Shown: one piece after another, positions 60,653 through 64,000 of the stretch
Position numbering within the stretch: the stretch's first letter is position 1
Layout of the letters: each line of letters opens with the position of its first letter
Origin: Victivallales bacterium
GTDB taxonomy: Bacteria > Verrucomicrobiota > Lentisphaeria > Oligosphaerales > Oligosphaeraceae
Length of the DNA: 64,000 bases
Assembly: GCA_017554445.1 (NCBI GenBank)
Contig: JAFZIJ010000186.1
Span: 49,749-113,748, forward strand
Direction of reading: 5' to 3'
Notes under the pieces: model-generated
Databases searched by the model: none
Told to the model about the DNA's origin: nothing
Seen by the model: the letters and a program-made list of their open reading frames with translations, nothing else
Position numbers and translations under genes: made by a program

Positions 60653-62743
60653 TCAACCTGGCAGCACGTAATACGATTTTGGAGGTTCGCCTGTCACGGC
60701 ATAATAAATGCCGCCGACGACAATTACCATCAACCCCGCGATCAAATCGCCGGCGATCAATCCAATAAACAACGGCTTCAGGAACTGATAACATTTGCTA
60801 CCGCCGAAACGCATCACGATCATCTTTAATACACCACCTATCACAAACGACCATGCCAATACATATCCGGCGAAACCGGACCATGCGCAGAATATGATCG
60901 GATGCACAGGCCACCACGGAATGTGAAGACGCATCGTGGAGAGCAACAGCACGCCACCACAGCATAGCGCAAACGCAATCCAGAAAGGCTTCTGCGGCGA
61001 CGCAACGGCGAAACGCTTCCAACTCTTCACCTTCTCTGAATCCTCCAAAATGCCCTGCGCCAACAACTGCGTACGGGATTTAACAACACTATTGAAGGTG
61101 TTCTGCGGCGTGTTCTTCGTACCGAAACCATCCAGCCAATTGATGCCGCGGTCATAGGAGAAATACCACGTGAACACAATGGCCGCCACCAAACCGCATA
61201 CCATGACCGTTGCCAGCATCGGGAAATAACGTTTCCGGCGGACGGTTTCCCCTGTGCCGTCCAGGAACTTCATGGCACTCATCATGAAAGGCATGAACGT
61301 CTCGCGCGTATCCATGAAGAACATCGTCGTCGTGAAGAAAATCAGAGCCAGCGTAGTTGGTCCGAGAGCTTGCTCGCCGAAAAGTGCGAACAGGATCACG
61401 CCCGGATACAGGTTCGGATTCAGATGGTACATGCCGGTTTCCGCGAGAATACGCGCCATGACCAGATAGGCGATCACCATCATGATGGCCAGCATCGTCG
61501 AAAGCTGCCAGTCCAGTCCGCCACGCGTGACGCCGATAATGAAGCAGAGGATACCGACAATGAACACACGCATGCCCCAAACGCTTTCATTCTCCGTCTC
61601 CATGCTTCCTTTCAGACCGACGGCGCGGCGCAGGACCTGCCAGTAATAATGACGTCCCGTATAGACCAGAACGGAGAAGAAACCGATGTATGCACCGAAC
61701 ACCATGCCCCAGTCTGTTCTCGGAGAATACAGCGTTCCCATGCGGAGAGGATAGCCCCAGTTGATGAAACAACCAAAAATGTAGAAGAAAACAAACGGGC
61801 TGAATCCCACGCTCAGGCAAACATCCGTCGGCAGCATGTACGCCAGGCCGATGACGGCGAAGAAGACACGGATCCACATCAGAGTTCCGTAACCACCGCC
61901 TTTCACAAACGTCGGGAATGTCTCACGCAACGCACGGAAATCGAAAACACGCGTCACGGGAATCAGCTGATCAGGAAAATACAGGCAGATATAGTTATTC
62001 AAATGGATGATGAACACGAACGCCAACGCAATCCAGAAGGATCGGTTGTGGAAGATCGGATTCGTCCGTCCCTCTGAATCCGGCATGACAGACTGCGCCA
62101 CTTGTACGACAGGATATGGCAAATGTTCATTCGACGCCCATTGTCGATGGAACACCGTCGCCAAACCAGCCAGCGAAATCCACATGATGATAAACAGCGG
62201 AATCCAGTATTTCAACGGTTTACGCCATGCCGACCACGGGACGTCAGAAAACGAAATCCGCTTCGAACTGTCCGTACGCGCTCCCTGAATCATCGTCGTC
62301 AACGCGTCTTTTTCCTCCGGATCAGCCAGCATGAACTTTGGAAGATAGTCCGTCACAGGCTTATAGGTCTTATTGTCCGGCTGGAGAAGCTTCCAGCTCG
62401 TGATCGTTTTCGCGTAATGGTGCGGCAACATCATCGCGCGCGGCACCAGACGCATGAAACTGCTCGTCGCCATACAGCAGGCCGGCAACACCAACGCCAT
62501 GATCAAACACATCTCACGTCCGGTAAACGGCCGGAAGATACCTTTTTTGTTTTTGTGTCCGCGCGACAGTGCCCCCAGCAGTGGGTTGATGACGAACAGG
62601 AACACAATCAAACTGCCATAGACAGACAGGGGAAAATGCGTTCCCACCATGACGGTCTGATGTAAAACGATATCGTTATAGAAAGCGTAGCCACACAAAA
62701 ATGTGGCCCCGATTAAACCTATGATAAAAGCACGTAATGACAT
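60653..62743 (-). CDS. DUF6785/DUF6784-type polytopic membrane protein (OPT-like)
   Basis: A 696-residue protein with about fourteen to sixteen TM segments, starting SLRAFIIGLIGATFLCGYAFYNDIVLHQTVMVGTHFPLSVYGSLIVFLF, then REMCLIMALVLPACCMATSSFMRLVPRAMMLPHHYAKT and GFSPFVFFYIFGCFINWGYPLRMGTLYSPRTDWGMVFGAYIGF. This family (paired DUF6785/DUF6784) is frequent in PVC bacteria and distantly resembles oligopeptide transporters. It likely moves a small solute; substrate unknown. Its lone position beside the polysaccharide cluster does not tell its role. Confidence 0.78.
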   Translation of the reverse strand: MSLRAFIIGLIGATFLCGYAFYNDIVLHQTVMVGTHFPLSVYGSLIVFLFVINPLLGALSRGHKNKKGIFRPFTGREMCLIMALVLPACCMATSSFMRLVPRAMMLPHHYAKTITSWKLLQPDNKTYKPVTDYLPKFMLADPEEKDALTTMIQGARTDSSKRISFSDVPWSAWRKPLKYWIPLFIIMWISLAGLATVFHRQWASNEHLPYPVVQVAQSVMPDSEGRTNPIFHNRSFWIALAFVFIIHLNNYICLYFPDQLIPVTRVFDFRALRETFPTFVKGGGYGTLMWIRVFFAVIGLAYMLPTDVCLSVGFSPFVFFYIFGCFINWGYPLRMGTLYSPRTDWGMVFGAYIGFFSVLVYTGRHYYWQVLRRAVGLKGSMETENESVWGMRVFIVGILCFIIGVTRGGLDWQLSTMLAIMMVIAYLVMARILAETGMYHLNPNLYPGVILFALFGEQALGPTTLALIFFTTTMFFMDTRETFMPFMMSAMKFLDGTGETVRRKRYFPMLATVMVCGLVAAIVFTWYFSYDRGINWLDGFGTKNTPQNTFNSVVKSRTQLLAQGILEDSEKVKSWKRFAVASPQKPFWIAFALCCGGVLLLSTMRLHIPWWPVHPIIFCAWSGFAGYVLAWSFVIGGVLKMIVMRFGGSKCYQFLKPLFIGLIAGDLIAGLMVIVVGGIYYAVTGEPPKSYYVLPG

Positions 62744-62903
62744 TAGATTCCCTATTGTTTCGCGTGATTGCGTTTTGACTTAAAATTATAAATCTACTAC
62801 GTTTTCTGCCAAGTTACAACTTTCCTGCACTAAAAAACCACCATTTTTTTATATGAACATTTCAAGGCAAGACCAGTTTGTCATATTTTGTCATGTTTTA
62901 TAC

Positions 62904-62931
62904 TTGATATTCCATCTTAATACCTTATATT
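62904..62931 (+). promoter_or_regulatory. Candidate sigma-70 promoter of the DEAD-box gene
   Basis: TTGATA and TATATT are 16 bases apart, about 50 bases before the helicase start. Just upstream TTTGTCAT occurs twice at 62877 and 62887, ten bases apart. Confidence 0.4.
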
Positions 62932-62980
62932 ATTCATAATTCCATATATTCAAAACTCGAACCAAGAAGGAGAGAACATC

Positions 62981-64000
62981 ATGAACACAGAAAACAACCA
63001 ACAAGACCAGCAGGATGACGGCATCCTGTCGTTTGACGACGCCATCAGTCCGAAAGATTCTGAAAATCCACAAGAAAGAAATAAAGACGAGAAGACCGCT
63101 GATACAACGGAAAATCCCTCTGCCGCAACATTTTCTGAACAACAGGAGGCGGCAACCGCTGAAACATCGAACGACGCGGCACAGCAAGAAAACAACACGG
63201 AAACGGAAGACGAAGAGCCAGTCGTCACCTTTGACTCCTTCGGCTTCTGCCCGGAGATCATGCAAGCCCTCAATGAAGCAGGATTCCGCGAACCGACTCC
63301 CATCCAAGTGAAGGCCATTCCAAGCGTCATGGAAGGGCGAGACGTCATCGGACAGGCCCTCACCGGCACGGGCAAGACCGCCGCATTCGGTCTCCCGACC
63401 ATGCAGAAGATTATGAACGAACCGGGGCTCAATCTGCTTGTTCTCGTACCGACCCGCGAACTCGCAGCGCAGGTTTCCAACGAACTCTTCAAGCTTGGAC
63501 GCTACGCCAACATCCATACGGCGGCCTTCACGGGCGGACAATCCTACAGCCGTCAGGAAACCATTCTTGCAAAAGGCATTAACGCGCTGGTCGCCACGCC
63601 CGGCCGTCTTCTTGATTTGATTGACTCAGGCCATTTCGACGACGTCAATCCCAAACACATTGTTGTCGATGAAGCGGATGAAATGTTGGACATGGGCTTT
63701 CTTGACGACGTAAAGAAGATTTTTGAGCATTTCAATGGCGAACACCAGACCATGCTTTTCTCCGCCACAATGCCGCGCCCCGTCATTCAGCTTGCGGAAC
63801 ACATTCTCAAGGATCCCGTGAACATCACGACATCCATCACAGAAAGTACAAACAATGACATTGAACAGCTTTTCTATGTCATTGAAGACCGCGAACGCGC
63901 CGATGCCGTCATTCGTCTGATTGACGCGGAAAATGTCACGAAAGGCATGATTTTCTGCCGCACAAAGGAAGAGACGGATTCGTTGAACATCCTCCTGTCC
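62981..64000 (+). CDS. DEAD-box RNA helicase (cut by window end)
   Basis: The first 340 residues are visible and the frame is open at the window end. After an acidic, disordered N-terminal tail of about 80 residues rich in Gln, Glu and Asn (unusually long) come the DEAD-box motifs: Q motif in FREPTPIQ, motif I ALTGTGKT, Ia PTRELA, GG in TGGQSY, Ib TPGR, motif II VDEADEM, motif III SATMP, and the start of the second RecA domain (GMIFCRT). It unwinds RNA with ATP, as in ribosome assembly or mRNA turnover at low temperature. AAGGAGAG precedes the ATG. Confidence 0.95.
   Translation, partial: MNTENNQQDQQDDGILSFDDAISPKDSENPQERNKDEKTADTTENPSAATFSEQQEAATAETSNDAAQQENNTETEDEEPVVTFDSFGFCPEIMQALNEAGFREPTPIQVKAIPSVMEGRDVIGQALTGTGKTAAFGLPTMQKIMNEPGLNLLVLVPTRELAAQVSNELFKLGRYANIHTAAFTGGQSYSRQETILAKGINALVATPGRLLDLIDSGHFDDVNPKHIVVDEADEMLDMGFLDDVKKIFEHFNGEHQTMLFSATMPRPVIQLAEHILKDPVNITTSITESTNNDIEQLFYVIEDRERADAVIRLIDAENVTKGMIFCRTKEETDSLNILLS

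Overview
The window reads as chromosome of an anaerobic, carbohydrate-eating bacterium of the PVC group, most likely a gut Lentisphaerota/Verrucomicrobiota lineage. This placement is an inference from gene content: a DUF6785-type membrane protein, GxDLY-SGNH esterases, GH109-like Gfo/Idh/MocA proteins, a sulfatase, a glycyl radical enzyme, and many glycan-degrading enzymes beside sugar transporters. Most of the window is moderately GC-rich with strong preference for C-ending codons. The acyltransferase at 36.9-37.9 kb and the polymerase/glycosyltransferase part of the polysaccharide cluster (55.8-60.5 kb) are clearly AT-richer.

Layout. 0-12.9 kb: a long plus-strand catabolic run: end of a fucose-isomerase-like sugar isomerase, IolB, an FGGY sugar kinase, a GlcD-like FAD oxidase with a GlcF-like Fe-S partner, a class II aldolase, a GNAT, an SDR, an MDR dehydrogenase, an SGNH esterase, a Tat-exported phosphoesterase and an FAD oxidoreductase. 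Together they look like a route for a deoxy- or uncommon sugar or cyclitol that is isomerised, phosphorylated, split by the aldolase and partly oxidised. 13.0-18.0 kb: a MarR regulator divergent from an RND efflux adaptor and pump, with three GTTC-N6-GAAC operator-like sites between them. 18-30.4 kb: small glycan operons (SGNH esterases, aldo/keto reductase, symporter + HMA protein + six-hairpin glycosidase, CaCA antiporter, serine hydrolase, GH36, UroD-like protein). 30.4-31.4 kb: a scar with an MFS-transporter relic and an IS200-like transposase lacking its catalytic tyrosine. 31.3-45.7 kb: U32-like protein, GH10 xylanase, three Gfo/Idh/MocA proteins, an AT-rich acyltransferase, a beta-helix protein, MalY, a glycyl radical enzyme, tRNA-Ser and a sulfatase.

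45.9-60.4 kb is an exopolysaccharide assembly cluster. It opens with a three-domain REC-PP2C-HATPase switch protein and an Hpt protein, then a phosphoglycosyl transferase, a degenerate nucleotidyltransferase with a hexapeptide repeat domain, a Pol-beta-like nucleotidyltransferase, two tandem Wzz/Wzc-like proteins (the second with an eroded tyrosine-kinase domain), a Wza-type exporter, a Wzy-like polymerase, and, on the other strand, an ArnT-like glycosyltransferase and a UGM-like FAD enzyme. The window ends with the DUF6785-type membrane protein and the start of a DEAD-box RNA helicase.

Across the first 40 kb, gene ends carry several unrelated short tandem repeats (7-, 9- and 30-bp units) and at least two copies of a REP-like hairpin. 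With the damaged IS200-like gene these are the least explained features. The most interesting protein-level oddities are the kinase-dead Wzc paralogue, the REC-PP2C-HATPase/Hpt pair heading the polysaccharide operon, the RND pump without the usual Asp-Asp relay, and the IolB/isomerase/FGGY-kinase hybrid pathway.
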